64,000 nucleotides of DNA from Trichuris trichiura (taxonomy: Eukaryota > Nematoda > Enoplea > Trichinellida > Trichuridae), in contig JBAJFE010000042.1 in assembly GCA_037903355.1 (NCBI GenBank), positions 1,748,001 to 1,812,000 on the forward strand. Direction: 5' to 3'. Below, piece by piece: positions 35,130 to 45,572 of the stretch (its first letter is position 1; each line of letters begins with the position of its first letter). The notes under the pieces were generated by a model. It did not search any database. It was not told the DNA's origin and saw nothing but the letters and a program-made list of their open reading frames with translations. A program made the translations under genes and the position numbers.

Positions 35130-35631
35130 TCATGTCTTCCTGCGGACATCTTGAACGAAAATAGTAATCATTTGCAGCACATCACTTCTGATTTCTTCCG
35201 GAACTGGTCTAAGTCCTATTATGACAACAACAAACGAAGTAAGATATGTTCCCTTCCCAGCCTACAACAGCTTACCGCAAATCCAATAGTAGAGGTCCCA
35301 TTCTGGATAGCCACCATTTACCAAATCGTCGTAGGTTGCTAGTTGACCGGCGGTTAGCTTGGATCCATAGGTGCTGAAGAAGTTTCTACAATGAAGAATC
35401 GTCATATATCTTTGACTGGCTAAAGAGGTTTACGGTACGACCGCACCCTAGAAGAATGCCATTTTCAAGAATTCCTCTCTTCCTACTTTGATACAAAAGT
35501 CTTGCTCGTTTAACCTCCAAAGTTTCATCCTTTGGGACTGCCTTTCTTGTAGGAATGGTAAACTGCGCGCAGCTTTTCCATGAAGTTAAACTGAAAAGCC
35601 GTGGAACAACTCTCAAAATCTTCGAATGCAT
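35130..35631 (-). CDS. SDHAF2: Succinate dehydrogenase assembly factor 2 (Sdh5 family)
   Basis: Minus-strand exons 35631-35447, 35385-35276 and 35215-35130 (TGA), with GT-AG introns of 61 and 60 nt in matching phases, give 126 aa. The N-terminus ([15 protein letters not shown]) is basic and serine-rich, fitting a mitochondrial targeting peptide. The family signature [25 protein letters not shown] is unmistakable; exon 2 gives the rest of the core ([23 protein letters not shown], like the YD-L-N-DWD-YYW block), exon 3 the C-terminal helix. The protein acts in the mitochondrial matrix, promoting covalent attachment of FAD to the flavoprotein subunit of complex II. Start is the first ATG, 82 bp from the divergent AGA start. 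Confidence 0.93.
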
Positions 35632-35713
35632 TTGTCGCTAGCATTCAAAGACAATTATTCGCATGTACGGTAGCCTGAAGAATGGTTAGGATAACTTACG
35701 TTCGGTATTAGCG
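35632..35713. promoter_or_regulatory. Shared divergent promoter region of SDHAF2 and AGA
   Basis: Only 82 bp separate the two start codons, which point away from each other, so both 5' UTRs and at least core promoter elements overlap here unless a gene has a non-coding 5' exon inside the other. No TATA box is obvious. Confidence 0.55.
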
Positions 35714-38700
35714 ATGTTCATCGAACTTCCCGGCCTTTTCCGTATAGCAGCTATGCTGTTTAGCATATGCATAGTTACTTATCGGCGTCAAAGTGTTGGA
35801 TCAGCGAATACCGCGCTAAAAAAAATTTTAGGATCTTCGATCAACCGCGTATTAAGGGTCAATAGCTCATTGATTGCGACCACTTGGGCTACTCCTGAAT
35901 TTCAAAGTGCTACAGAAGCAGGTGAAACAAGAATGGATACTCATGCCGACTGGCTGAAATAAGCTTACCATTTTTTATGCTCAGCATGGCAAAGCATGGT
36001 ACATACTGGAGACACAGTTGAAGCGGTTTTGACTGGCTGCAGTGAATGCGAACGCTTAAGGTGCGATGGCACTGTTGGTTACGGCGGCTCCCCAGACGAA
36101 ACGGGCGAAACAACTCTGGACGCTATGGTGATGCATGGGTACGTTAATGGGTGACTTAACTAGGCAAGCTATTTTAGTGATTTCTATTTTATTTCATGAA
36201 TTTTCCTGTTCGGGTTACTCTTTTGGCAAATGCTGGCACGCAGCGCCAAATCTAAAAGTTTACGAAGTAATAATGGCCGAAACTGAGTATTATTTATGAA
36301 GATAAACGCAAAACGTCAGTAGTGCGTTGTATCTCCAGTTCAAACCTAAATTTAAGCCTTCCCCCTTGTCATTTTTGTGGCCCAGCTTTTACAATTAGCC
36401 TTGCTCTTTTTATAGCCCAACGGGAGATATTGGCGCCGTGGCGGGATTGAAGCGAATTAAAAATGCTGTTCGAGTTGCTGCGGCAGTAATGAAGTACACT
36501 ACGCACAGTTTGATCGTTGGTGAAGCCGGTATGTACTTGAATACCATAAATGCGAAGTACCGTATTACTTATGAATTTCCTGCTTACTAAAACTTTTAGA
36601 CGTTTTATTCTCAGATGGTTTAATTCAATTTCCTCCAGCCAACGTCGTGAGCAGCTAAACAGCGTAGCGCAAATGAAGTCAGCAGCTTTAATGTTACCAG
36701 TGAAGCTAAGCTGCTGTCTTGTCAAGTTTTAGTTTCAATAATCTAGAGCTGCCATTCTCAACGTGGGACCTGGGGCCCCCAGGGGGGCCGAAATCGAAAA
36801 TTTTTCTGAGAGGGGGGGGGCGACGTTGAAGATCAATTGGTAGCCTTACTTCGGTTGAAAAAATTTTCTTTTCAAGTGGATGAAACTACTTTGCAAGACA
36901 ATGACGCTCATCTCATGGCTTATGTCAGATTCTGGGATGCAAACACGCTGAGGGAAGAAATGTTTGTCAGGAAGATTAGATCTGATACTAAGGGACTGGC
37001 CATATTTGGAGAAATTCAAAACTACTTTAATGAGAAGAGCATCCCATTTCAGACTGTAATCGCATGCGCGACTGACAGCGCCGCTTTTATAGTAAGGCGG
37101 TACAGGGGATTCATAGCGCATTTGAAAACAGCGCTACCTTCGGTCTTCATTGTCCATTGTGTCATTCACAGAGAGCATTTGGTCTCAAAGAAGTTAGGAT
37201 CGCGCCTAAACCGTTCCCTCTCGGTTGTCATTCACGTTGTGAATTTCATCAAATCCCACGCGCTCCAGAATCGTCTGTTCCGGCAACTTTGTGAAGAAAA
37301 TAACGAAGACTTCGATACGCTGTTGTTACATACCGAAGTTAGGTGGCTCTCAAAAGGAAATTGTCTTCAGCGTTTTGTCGCACTATGGAGAACGATAGTT
37401 GCGCTTATGTCTGATAAGGAATACGGAGGCAAACTCATTGACGCTAAAGTGGACATATTCTATCTCGCTGACATTTTTGAGAAGTTTAATTCTTTAAACA
37501 AGGCTTTACAAGGCAGAGGTAATAACCTCATGAACAGCAAGGTAGCGGTCGTCTCTTTTCTTAAAAAACTTGAAGTCTGTTGGCATAACGTAGGTCGTCG
37601 CGAGTTTTTGCAATTCTCGAACCTGAAGACGATTGCTGAGGAGTTGAACGATGATAGCCTTCTGGTTTATGTAAATCACCTGAAGCAAATTCGAACGGAC
37701 ATGGAAGAAAGGTTTCATGACCTGGTGAATTCGAATATGCCAGATTGGATTGTAGATCCATTTGGAGTGTCAGTCATTGAAGTTGACACAGAAATTCAAG
37801 AGAATTTTATTGATCTTTAAAGTGACACAACTGCCCGTCGCCAATTCGATCACTATGGGAAAGAGTTTTGGATAAAGAATGATCTGCCAAAGAAATTTCC
37901 AGCATTGTGGGAAAGGGTGCAAACCTTTTTCATAGCATTTCCCTCAACGTACTTAGTTGAATGCGGATTTAGTAAGGTAGTTGCCTTAACAAAGTCTAGG
38001 AACAGAATGGATGTCGCTGCTAGAATCGACCTCCGACTGCCATTGTCCAACTTGGAACCAGACATGATGAAACTAGCAAAAAAGTGCCACCCTCAAGGAT
38101 CTCATTAGTTTGATAATTCTTCTTCGCGTAGCCTTTCCAAGGATCTTTCGCTTTGTCAAAATGCTTAGTTTCTTCGCGTTCATCAGTAAATGTTCTGACG
38201 ACTATATATTCGCATTGTATCAGTGCATTAACTTGATCCTAGGATGTTGGCGTTGGAAGCTGATTGGCTGCTATACAAAAAACGCAAAAGTTAATTGACC
38301 AATAGGAAAAGGGGGGCTGGCACTTAAGCACACATTCCAAGGGGGGCCCAGCGGAGAAAAGGTTGAGAATGGCTGATCTAGAGCATTGGTTCCAAAAAGG
38401 GGCAGTTGAAACCGAGAGAGCGCAGCGGGAAGGAGCTGCAGAAGACTAAAGAGATCAATGTAGGATCAGGGAAGTGCGTCGACTACCCAGAGCTCCACTC
38501 GTGTACCAACGGAGGCCAAAACACGGAAGCTCTGGTAACAATAAAATTTCGTTTCCTAAACGAAATTCGTTGTGAACAAAACCTGTATGTGATTAAGCTA
38601 TACTATCCCGGCACGACGGGTTATGTGTTGAATGGTCAAAAAGGATAGCAAACATAAACGTCCATTACAATGTCTTCGTTATTCGTTACAAAGCATCTGC

Positions 38701-41700
38701 TGTTTGTTTTGCTAATAGTACGCCTTTCTATCACATTGTGTAACATAGATCTTCTTTTAGTGGATGCGCAAGATTTCATAATTTTATTGTTACTAAAGGC
38801 AGCTCATTTAATGTGCTGATAAAATGAGTAAGATGCTCACGATGGGGCTTCTGGACTCGCCTTGTCCCGTCTTTAGCGTTGATACAAGTCGAGTCAGCGT
38901 AGTGCATGATTGATAGAGATAGGAGGGACAGTGACAGAATGTTTATTCAAAAGGAGACAATAGAAAAAAACTTTGGGAACGACTGGTCTTGATAATACGA
39001 ATCAGGTTGTTTAAGTATTCACTTCAAATAAGTGCTCAGTTATTTGTCTGCGGCTCTACCCTTAACTTTATAGGCGCTCCCTTACAGAAAGCCGCTATGT
39101 CCCGTCCTGCTGATATTCCCAAAGGGTGCTCACTCCTTCGTGCAAAGGAAGTGTCCTGACAAACAAGAATGTTAAATACGCTAGCATGCACGGCTGCTCC
39201 CTCCGGTTGCAATGATCTTTAAAATTTTCCTGAACGTTTTGAGAGTCGCTCCTTTCAGTTCTCTTACCTTAACAGTATGGTTTTTATATTATAACAAATT
39301 AGTTTTGTTCGCAATGTTTTTGTTCGAAGCTTTCGAGATGCACCGTACGTCAGACGCCGTACTCAGTGTGGTTTATTTCAAGCTTTTCTGTCTAAAATTT
39401 CCACTTTGAACTTCGAGATAATGATTTCAAGGTGGTTAACTGCTTGACATTAAGTTTCGTCTGTTCAGTTCAAACCTTTCACTTTGCGTATTCCATCGCC
39501 CACTTTGATTTCAAGCTTTTATCCAAGTTTATCCTTTTCGGCTAATTATACTGTTAAACGGGTATCCGTTTAATTTACTCTTCTTTTTCTACAGCTACAA
39601 GGTTTGCTCTCGAAATGGGTTTTGAAGAATCGGACCTTCACACTAAGGATTCCATCGATATGTGGAAAGCTTGGGCTGAAGCTCAATGCCAGCCAAATTT
39701 TCGCAGGGTATGCTGTGTTTTTTTCCATAACATATTAACTTCTGTGCTACGAAAGAAAGCTCCCCTCTCAGATTACCTGTAACTGAAACTTCCAATTTTT
39801 GCATTGGTAAATTAGTATAATATTCGATTGTGGCTCTATTTTCTTCTTTTGGTACTATTGTAACTTCAAGCAACCTCTTTTTTCGTTTGTTCTGAACGAA
39901 TATGTTTAATCTATGTTCAATCCATTATTTAACCCTGGGATAATCCCTTCTGATCGACGATGGAATAAGGAAGGCAGTTTTTCCCTTATCCTCCGTAAGT
40001 AAAAGTGACAAATGTTGTTTTCGCGACTCCGCTGTATCTTACACATCTTCAATGGTTGGATCAATTCTTGCTGTAAGAAATAAGGAGATCTTGTCTCTTA
40101 GTAAAAGCCCGGCGTTTTAGGGATATTCCATCCATTTCTGAGCATGGAAAGACTGAATTATTCAATATTAGTTGGTTGGCTCCATTTTTCGTATTAGTGC
40201 AGTTCGTAATCTTATTTAGGTTCATCGAAGTTTTATACTATTAATTGCCCAGACTTCGGCGAAGCTTAAACTGCTTTTTCATAGAACGTGATGTTGCCCA
40301 TGTATTGAGTTTTTTGGCGGCGTTCCGTTCGTATTTTATGGGAGGGGCGATTTTTAAACAGAAAATGCTTTGTTCATGCTAATCTTTTGATACTAATGAC
40401 AAGCCAGCGGGAAGAGGAGAAATATATTAAAGATGAGGTGAAAACGGTTTTGAAAATGTAGCTTCTTGGTAACGGACGGTAGGTTTTCATGATAAATCTT
40501 TTTCTTTTTACGGAGTATATCCCGTTAAGAATACAATAAACTTTTAATCTCCGCAACTTTCGGGTCGCGCATGACCTCTCCTCAGCGGTATTAAAGGTAA
40601 TCTTTTGCCTTCAGTACCGCTGAGGACGGGTCACGCGCGACTCGAAAGCTTCGCAGATTAAAAGTTTATTGTATCCTTAACGGGGCATACTCCGTAAAAA
40701 GAAACAGATTAAATTAAAAATGGTAGAAAAATATTGGAAATGAAGATGAAATAAAGCATCAGAAAGTGAAACCGAAAGTAGGGATGAAATGGAACTTAAT
40801 TAGCAGAATAAAATTAACCGAAAGAGAAACAAAGCTGAGCGAAATCGTGTAAATAAATTAAACTTTTAGAAAACATAAATAGTAAATTTTCGTTCGTCCT
40901 GGTATTCTGCAATTTTTCGCAATCCCCGCAATATAAACCGACAAGACCCCTGATTTTCTAATGTTGTTTATACTGTCTCACCCTACTTCTTCTCATGACC
41001 ATAACAAGCTCTTCCCGTCTGTTCTGCACAACGTCCGCTTTCTTTCCTCTCCTTTGTGACCATCCTTTAAGCTTTGCAGGCTTGCATTTTTAAGTTACAG
41101 AAAAACTTTCGTAACAGCAATTTTATATTTTTCGTCATCACATTTACAGTGACATGAATTTATAATTAGACTGTTGCAACGGCGATTGTTTACTTTTTCT
41201 TTTTGTTTTTGACAGAACGTAATACCGGATCCTACACAACACTGTGGCCCTTATAAACCGTTGCCAGAGGGAGACAAGGGTAGCGGACCCTATGACGCAT
41301 CGGCGCTGTCCCACGATACTATCGGAATGATAGCGTTGCATCGCGGAAACCTTAGCGTGGCTACATCGACCAACGGTGCCAGGCATAAAGTGCCGGGGTG
41401 GAGCATATTGATTCTTTATTTTTTGCAATTAACCACTGTTTGTTCAGAAGAGTTGGCGATTCGCCAATTCCAGGAGCAGGAGGTTACGCAGACAACGAAA
41501 TTGGCGCTGCATGTGCCACCGGAGACGGCGACACGTTAATGAAAATGTTGCCCAGGTATGAGCAGTCTGTGGGAGCAGTAATAATTTCAGCTATACTCAT
41601 AACAATTGTTCAGCTACCAAGCGGTAGAAAATATGCGCCAAGGAATGCATCCCAATGAAGCTACTGCTGACGTAATTGGTAGAATAGCAAAAAAGTATGC

Positions 41701-41839
41701 GCACTTTAAGGGTGCGGTTATAGCAGTGAATAAGTATGGCACAGTAGGTGGAGCCTGCCATGGTTTCGACCGGTTTAGCTATTCAGTTAGGAGAGGAGAA
41801 CCTAATGAAGTGCAAGTTGTACCAGTAACGTGCAGTTAA
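35714..41839 (+). CDS. AGA: Aspartylglucosaminidase (N4-(beta-N-acetylglucosaminyl)-L-asparaginase), seven exons
   Basis: Exons 35714-35921, 35985-36138, 36416-36528, 39595-39707, 41216-41397, 41448-41555 and 41614-41839 (TAA) join in phase through GT-AG introns to give 367 aa (human AGA 346). Family blocks in order: [53 protein letters not shown], the autoprocessing site HDTIGM with nucleophile Thr at residue 231, [26 protein letters not shown] and the [10 protein letters not shown] end. This Ntn-hydrolase cleaves itself before Thr, then splits GlcNAc-Asn bonds in lysosomal glycoprotein breakdown. The N-terminus holds a hydrophobic segment ([10 protein letters not shown]) that fits a signal sequence. 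Intron 3 (3066 nt) holds a hAT transposon and intron 4 (1508 nt) a PLE-derived palindrome; other introns are 50-277 nt. Confidence 0.95.
36749..38375 (+). mobile_element. hAT element in intron 3 of AGA, 8-bp target duplication
   Basis: A 1627-bp element in the same orientation as AGA. The left end CTGCCATTCTCAAC pairs with the right end GTTGAGAATGGCTG except for one base, and both are flanked by ATCTAGAG (36741-36748 and 38376-38383). It lacks the zinc-finger-coding 5' third found in the elements at 4.4 and 15.6 kb, so it is internally deleted, but it keeps most of the transposase catalytic and dimerisation region. Confidence 0.92.
36837..38108 (+). pseudogene. hAT transposase, N-terminally deleted, one internal stop
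   Basis: The frame runs from 36837 to TAG 38108 with a single TAA at 37818-37820. Recognisable parts: FQVDETT and ACATDSAAF (catalytic region), [46 protein letters not shown], and after the stop the hAT C-terminal dimerisation region ([28 protein letters not shown]). The BED/C2H2-type finger and N-terminal block seen in the copy at 5.5 kb are missing. One stop and few other lesions make this the best-preserved of the three transposases, but loss of the DNA-binding part means it cannot act alone. Confidence 0.88.
40558..40585 (-). ncRNA. Hammerhead-ribozyme-like core
   Basis: Minus-strand CTGAGGA, stem AGGTC/GACCC with one mismatch, then GAAAGTTGCG; 28 nt. Confidence 0.5.
40620..40647 (+). 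ncRNA. Hammerhead-ribozyme-like core
   Basis: Plus-strand CTGAGGA, stem GGGTC/GACTC (one G-T pair), loop ACGCGC, then GAAAGCTTCG; 28 nt. If the AGA pre-mRNA folds here this core would be on the transcribed sense strand. Confidence 0.55.
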
Positions 41840-42308
41840 CAGTAAATCATGCTTTTATTTTCGCTAACATGTTTCTGCTAGGAATCTCTCCATAGCAACT
41901 GTTCTTAAGTTTAAGGCTCATCTAATTTTAGTTGACTTCCTTGAATAAGTTCCTCGTGTTCCACCTCCCTGCTGACTAAAAATGGTAGTGCAAACTCTGT
42001 ACAAATCTACTCATTAGTGTGGTCTATTTAAAGATCCCTAAATAACACGCATGAACGCCTATAATTAAGCCGAAGGGTATCCAACTCGCGGAAGGCAGAT
42101 GGCTATAGTTTTTCGTGCAGGTAGGTAGTTTATTGTTCATTCAGTTAGCTGCCGTTGGACCTGTCAATGTAATGGTTCAATGTGCAAGCGAACTTTAATT
42201 TTTGAACGTTTATGAATCGCTCGTGTTTGGAAAAATCTAACAACTGTAAGCGACTTGTGTTCCATCGTTGCGCTCTGGCTGACATGCACTACTGCAGAAG
42301 AATTTATA
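41840..42308. other. 3' flank of AGA, no further gene
   Basis: Contains the AGA 3' UTR; no separate feature recognised. Confidence 0.4.
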
Positions 42309-42375
42309 CAATACGGAAGGCGAAATTTATTACGGATGTGTCCCGTTTGTATTCTATATAAAGAGACTCCGGAGC

Positions 42376-42403
42376 TTTCGGGTCATTCGAGACCCATCAT
42401 CAG
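42376..42403 (-). ncRNA. Hammerhead-ribozyme-like core
   Basis: Minus-strand CTGATGA, perfect stem GGGTC/GACCC, then GAAAGCTCCGG; mirror of the plus-strand copy at 42444. Confidence 0.6.
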
Positions 42404-42443
42404 CGGTCTTAAGTGTAAATATTGATATTTACACTTAAGACCG

Positions 42444-42471
42444 CTGATGATGGGTCTCGAATGACCCGAAA
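42444..42471 (+). ncRNA. Hammerhead-ribozyme-like core
   Basis: CTGATGA, one T, perfect stem GGGTC/GACCC around TCGAAT, then GAAAGCTCCGG. CTGATGA is the commonest natural form of the hammerhead core. Confidence 0.62.
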
Positions 42472-42807
42472 GCTCCGGAGTCTCTTTATATAGAATACAA
42501 ACGGGACACATCCGTAATAAATTTCTTCATCATGAAAACATATTGTCCCGTACCAAAAAACCACGTTTTCAATACGGAAGGCGCCTTTTTTGTGACAGTT
42601 GCCGACAGGCTGTATGAAAAACTGTTGGTTCCAATAAAGCATTCATTCGTGTATCAAGCAGCGCATTTCAACTTGAACTCCTTTGCTTTAAGAAGATTGA
42701 TCGTTTGCATTATTTTATTACGGCGATTCTATGGTTGCTTGTCCGATCGCTTAATCTAGCGACTAGTCTCTCCAATAATTTTTTATTTTGTTTGTCTCAT
42801 GCTTTTG

Positions 42808-42953
42808 AAAATATAGCTTTCTGAAACAGGACTGTAGGTTTTCATGATTAAATTGTTTCTTCTTACGGAGTATGTCCCGTTTGGAAAATAAAACTTTTAT
42901 TGTGGCCCGTAGATTTCGAGCCGCGCGTGACCCGTCCTCAGCTGTATCGGAAT
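42808..42953 (-). mobile_element. Single-core PLE-derived insertion
   Basis: A minus-oriented 146-bp unit carrying the family tail (CATGAAAACCTACAGTCC) and one hammerhead-like core, without an inverted copy. Flanked by an 11-bp direct repeat with one mismatch, TCATGCTTTTG (42797-42807) and TCATGCTCTTG (42954-42964). It closely resembles one arm of the intron-4 palindrome and lies 225 bp from the palindromic insertion at 42323. Confidence 0.65.
42914..42941 (-). ncRNA. Hammerhead-ribozyme-like core
   Basis: Minus-strand CTGAGGA, stem GGGTC/GGCTC with one mismatch, then GAAATCTACG; 28 nt. Confidence 0.5.
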
Positions 42954-42964
42954 TCATGCTCTTG

Positions 42965-45156
42965 GCCATAATGTTCTTCTGGTCGTTCTCAGCTAGGCTT
43001 TATCAATTATATCACATTAAATGAGCTGCGACTTAAGCTGTGTGAGCATTGGAGACTCATAAATACCGTTTCCATTGAATGGCGATAACTTGCATGGTTC
43101 TGTTACGTCATGTGATGTGTCAGTCACCGTCTTCGCGTTCAGTGTTCAATGCTACGTGTGGCGGAAGCATGGCATTCCTACTTTGTCACTTTACCTTTTC
43201 GCTTCAAGTCAACGGTGGTTAGCCGTTGATGGACGGCTTATCATTCTCAATTCTTTCAATTTTCTTAATGAAGCGAATACTGAATGTAGGATAAGTTCAG
43301 AAAGTGCTAAGGTTTCTTAGAGCACGCGCTATATCTTTCGGACCAAAGACTTGTATCCCTCCACTTTTAGCCGAGAAATGGAAAGAAATGGCAAGCTTCG
43401 TTAGGTGTACGAGACCTGTTTTGAAGTTTCTTTCGCTGCAGTTAACAAAGTTTTTATGAGCGTAGCTCAGCACATTCTCCATGCATGCTGAATATCGACT
43501 TCTTGGTAACTCGCTTATACCAGTTCATTCCAAAAATTACTAGGTGAACCTTTTAGAAAGCAGGTGATGCGTACTAGTGCTTTTGCCAGCTGTTAATAAC
43601 GATGACGACAGACCGCATTATTAGTCATTCAGCATGGTTTTTTACCAGTGTCTAAAGTCTTACTGAGTTGATGAAATTATGTACGAAAAAAGTGATAACT
43701 TTGATGATTAGCGTAAGTGTGATATTAATGTAGAGACCTCATTTGATGTTAAAGTGTTTGTTATGTGATGGTGTGCGCTGCTGCTAGCAGCCATATAAAA
43801 GATGAGTTCAATCTAAACTTTCGATATTATGCGATTCTGTCCTTAGACACTTGTCAGACAGAAAGGGTACCACTAGACAATTCTGAAAAATCCGCTTTCG
43901 CAGATTTTGGAGCTCTACTTAGCACTGATACAATCTGGTGAATTAAAACAAACGCCCTAATAGCGAATTGATGAAAAATTACTTGTAAAAAACAGTATAA
44001 CGCTTTATTGTGAGAATAGAACTTTTGAAACGCCGTTCTTCTACTGCCCGTAATGGTGGATCACTGGAAGTTTGTAAGACCGAGTTGTGTGCTTAAACAT
44101 ATAAAGAAACCTTGTACTCTTTCTTTGCACAACTATTTAAGCAATCATTGTTATACTTATGTTTTGCAAAGTGCATCAGGCCAAGCCAACTGGGAATGTT
44201 CAGATCGCTCTGGTAAATATTTCGCGGTCGCATTGCAGTAGTCGAGCAAATGAAACAGCTCTACGGGACGCTCGTGCTAGGTCGAACAAGCGATCAATGG
44301 CAAAACGGAATCCTGTTTACTGGAAGTGCTGATGATGCAATTGCTTTTTTTAGTCTTTGCCATAGCTTCTAAATTGGTAGCTATCGTTTGCGTTTTTTAA
44401 TTTTCACGTTACTCACTTGAAGAAGATGCAGCACGTTTAACGAAACGCCCTTTTCGAATCTCACGTTTTTTTATTATCTGGGAGTTGTCCCCTCACGGAA
44501 AATAGCAGTTGAAGCGGAGAAATTGTATGATATTATTGTGTATACTGTGAAAGTTTGTTATACTAATTCGATGAGATAGTTTATTTGAAAATTTCGTGAA
44601 TCTTCCAACGTGCATGGAATTTTCCAGTACGCTGACTTATTGGCACTTTATTCGACTCGATAGGAAAGCCGTTCCACAATTTGGCTTAGTTTCATTTCAG
44701 TATAAAGGCTTCACGTAAAACGTAATCATTCTGCATAGCAAAGGGGGAATCTATGTGCATGTGATGATGCTCACAAACTGAGCAAGAAGACAGCAAAATT
44801 TCCATGAGCTTTTTTTATTCGTAAGACAGAGTGTATTGCCCATGCTTAAACCCCATCATTACTTCTGGGCACAGTGGACTCTACGCATTTTCTTTTCTCA
44901 ACAACGTATTGTTGGAGATGACAATTCGTACTAGTTTGCCCTACTCGATCTAATACCATACGTTGCACTTTAAAGAAGCGTGGAAAAATTTAGTCTGTTA
45001 ATGCATTTGTAATGCTTCATAAACCTTTTTCTGAACGCTAAAGCTTTAGTAATTCAAGCAGCTTGTTTTGATATGTACGGGTTTCAGTATTACAGTGATA
45101 TTTTATGTTTGCGGAGAAAGACATTGCTGTTAAAAAGCATATAGTAAACGTTAGAC
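42965..45156. other. No recognised gene
   Basis: About 2.2 kb of AT-rich DNA with only short frames of no known family. Confidence 0.4.
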
Positions 45157-45342
45157 ATGCAGTTTGAATTTTCTTATACTGATGATACAAACCGTCGCAT
45201 TATGCCTTTGATTAATAGTCATCTTCAAAGGCGTTCGCCAATGTTTTCGCTTTGGCATGCAACAGTTTTCGAATATAAGGTTGGTATAAAATTTGCTGTC
45301 AGAAAAGCAGAGGAACTGATTGAGGAGAGCAAGCAGTTGTGA
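45157..45342 (+). CDS. Possible small gene or terminal exon, 61 aa
   Basis: ATG 45157 to TGA 45342 encodes a 61-aa polypeptide of natural-looking composition: a hydrophilic start (FSYTDDTNRRIMPL), an aromatic middle (RSPMFSLWHATVFEYKVG) and a charged helical end (AVRKAEELIEESKQL). I do not recognise a family. It could be a small protein or the last exon of an unseen gene; the next gene starts 230 bp downstream on the same strand. Confidence 0.3.
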   Translation: MQFEFSYTDDTNRRIMPLINSHLQRRSPMFSLWHATVFEYKVGIKFAVRKAEELIEESKQL

Positions 45343-45572
45343 GACTGAATAATTCACGATCAATCACAAGCCGAGTTGTTTGGCCACGCACCTAAGCCGT
45401 CAGTGAATTTAGATGTTTTGTTCTTCGTCTGCTGCAGCTGTTTAACGAGGCTGTTAGTCGTCGACTAATTTTCCGCGAACTTCTGTGTGCCGCTTCAGGC
45501 GGAAAGCTCAACGTGTCATAGTCGTTGCTTCACGCTCTTTGCCAAGTATTCCCCACTGGAAGTTTTGTCGCC

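Larger units (their letters stand above)
40495..40710 (-). mobile_element. PLE-derived palindrome in intron 4 of AGA
   Basis: A 216-bp imperfect palindrome centred near 40602, its outer arms sharing TTTCTTTTTACGGAGTAT and its complement. Each arm ends inward in a hammerhead-like core, minus at 40558-40585 and plus at 40620-40647. The left side continues with the family tail on the minus strand (CATGAAAACCTACCGTCCG, then ACCAAGAAGC), so the insertion is oriented antisense to AGA. No clear target duplication found. Confidence 0.75.
42323..42569 (+). mobile_element. Palindromic PLE-derived insertion with 14-bp target duplication
   Basis: A 247-bp insertion between two copies of CAATACGGAAGGCG (42309-42322 and 42570-42583). 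From 42323 to 42525 it is a near-perfect palindrome of about 100-bp arms with essentially no loop (centre 42423.5). Each arm holds an intact-looking hammerhead-like core. The right end carries the family tail (CATGAAAACATATTGTCCCG, then TACCAAAAAACC). The unit thus looks like a complete 3' end plus an inverted, slightly truncated copy of itself. No protein is encoded. Confidence 0.88.

Noticed and set aside
38406..38648. 80-codon frame right of the hAT element in AGA intron 3
   Set aside because: No family resemblance and no splice partners; it lies inside a large intron beside a transposon.
42322..42525. Palindrome as a cloning or assembly artefact
   Set aside because: A clean 14-bp duplication flanks it, one end extends beyond the palindrome, and similar units with different sequence occur elsewhere in the window.
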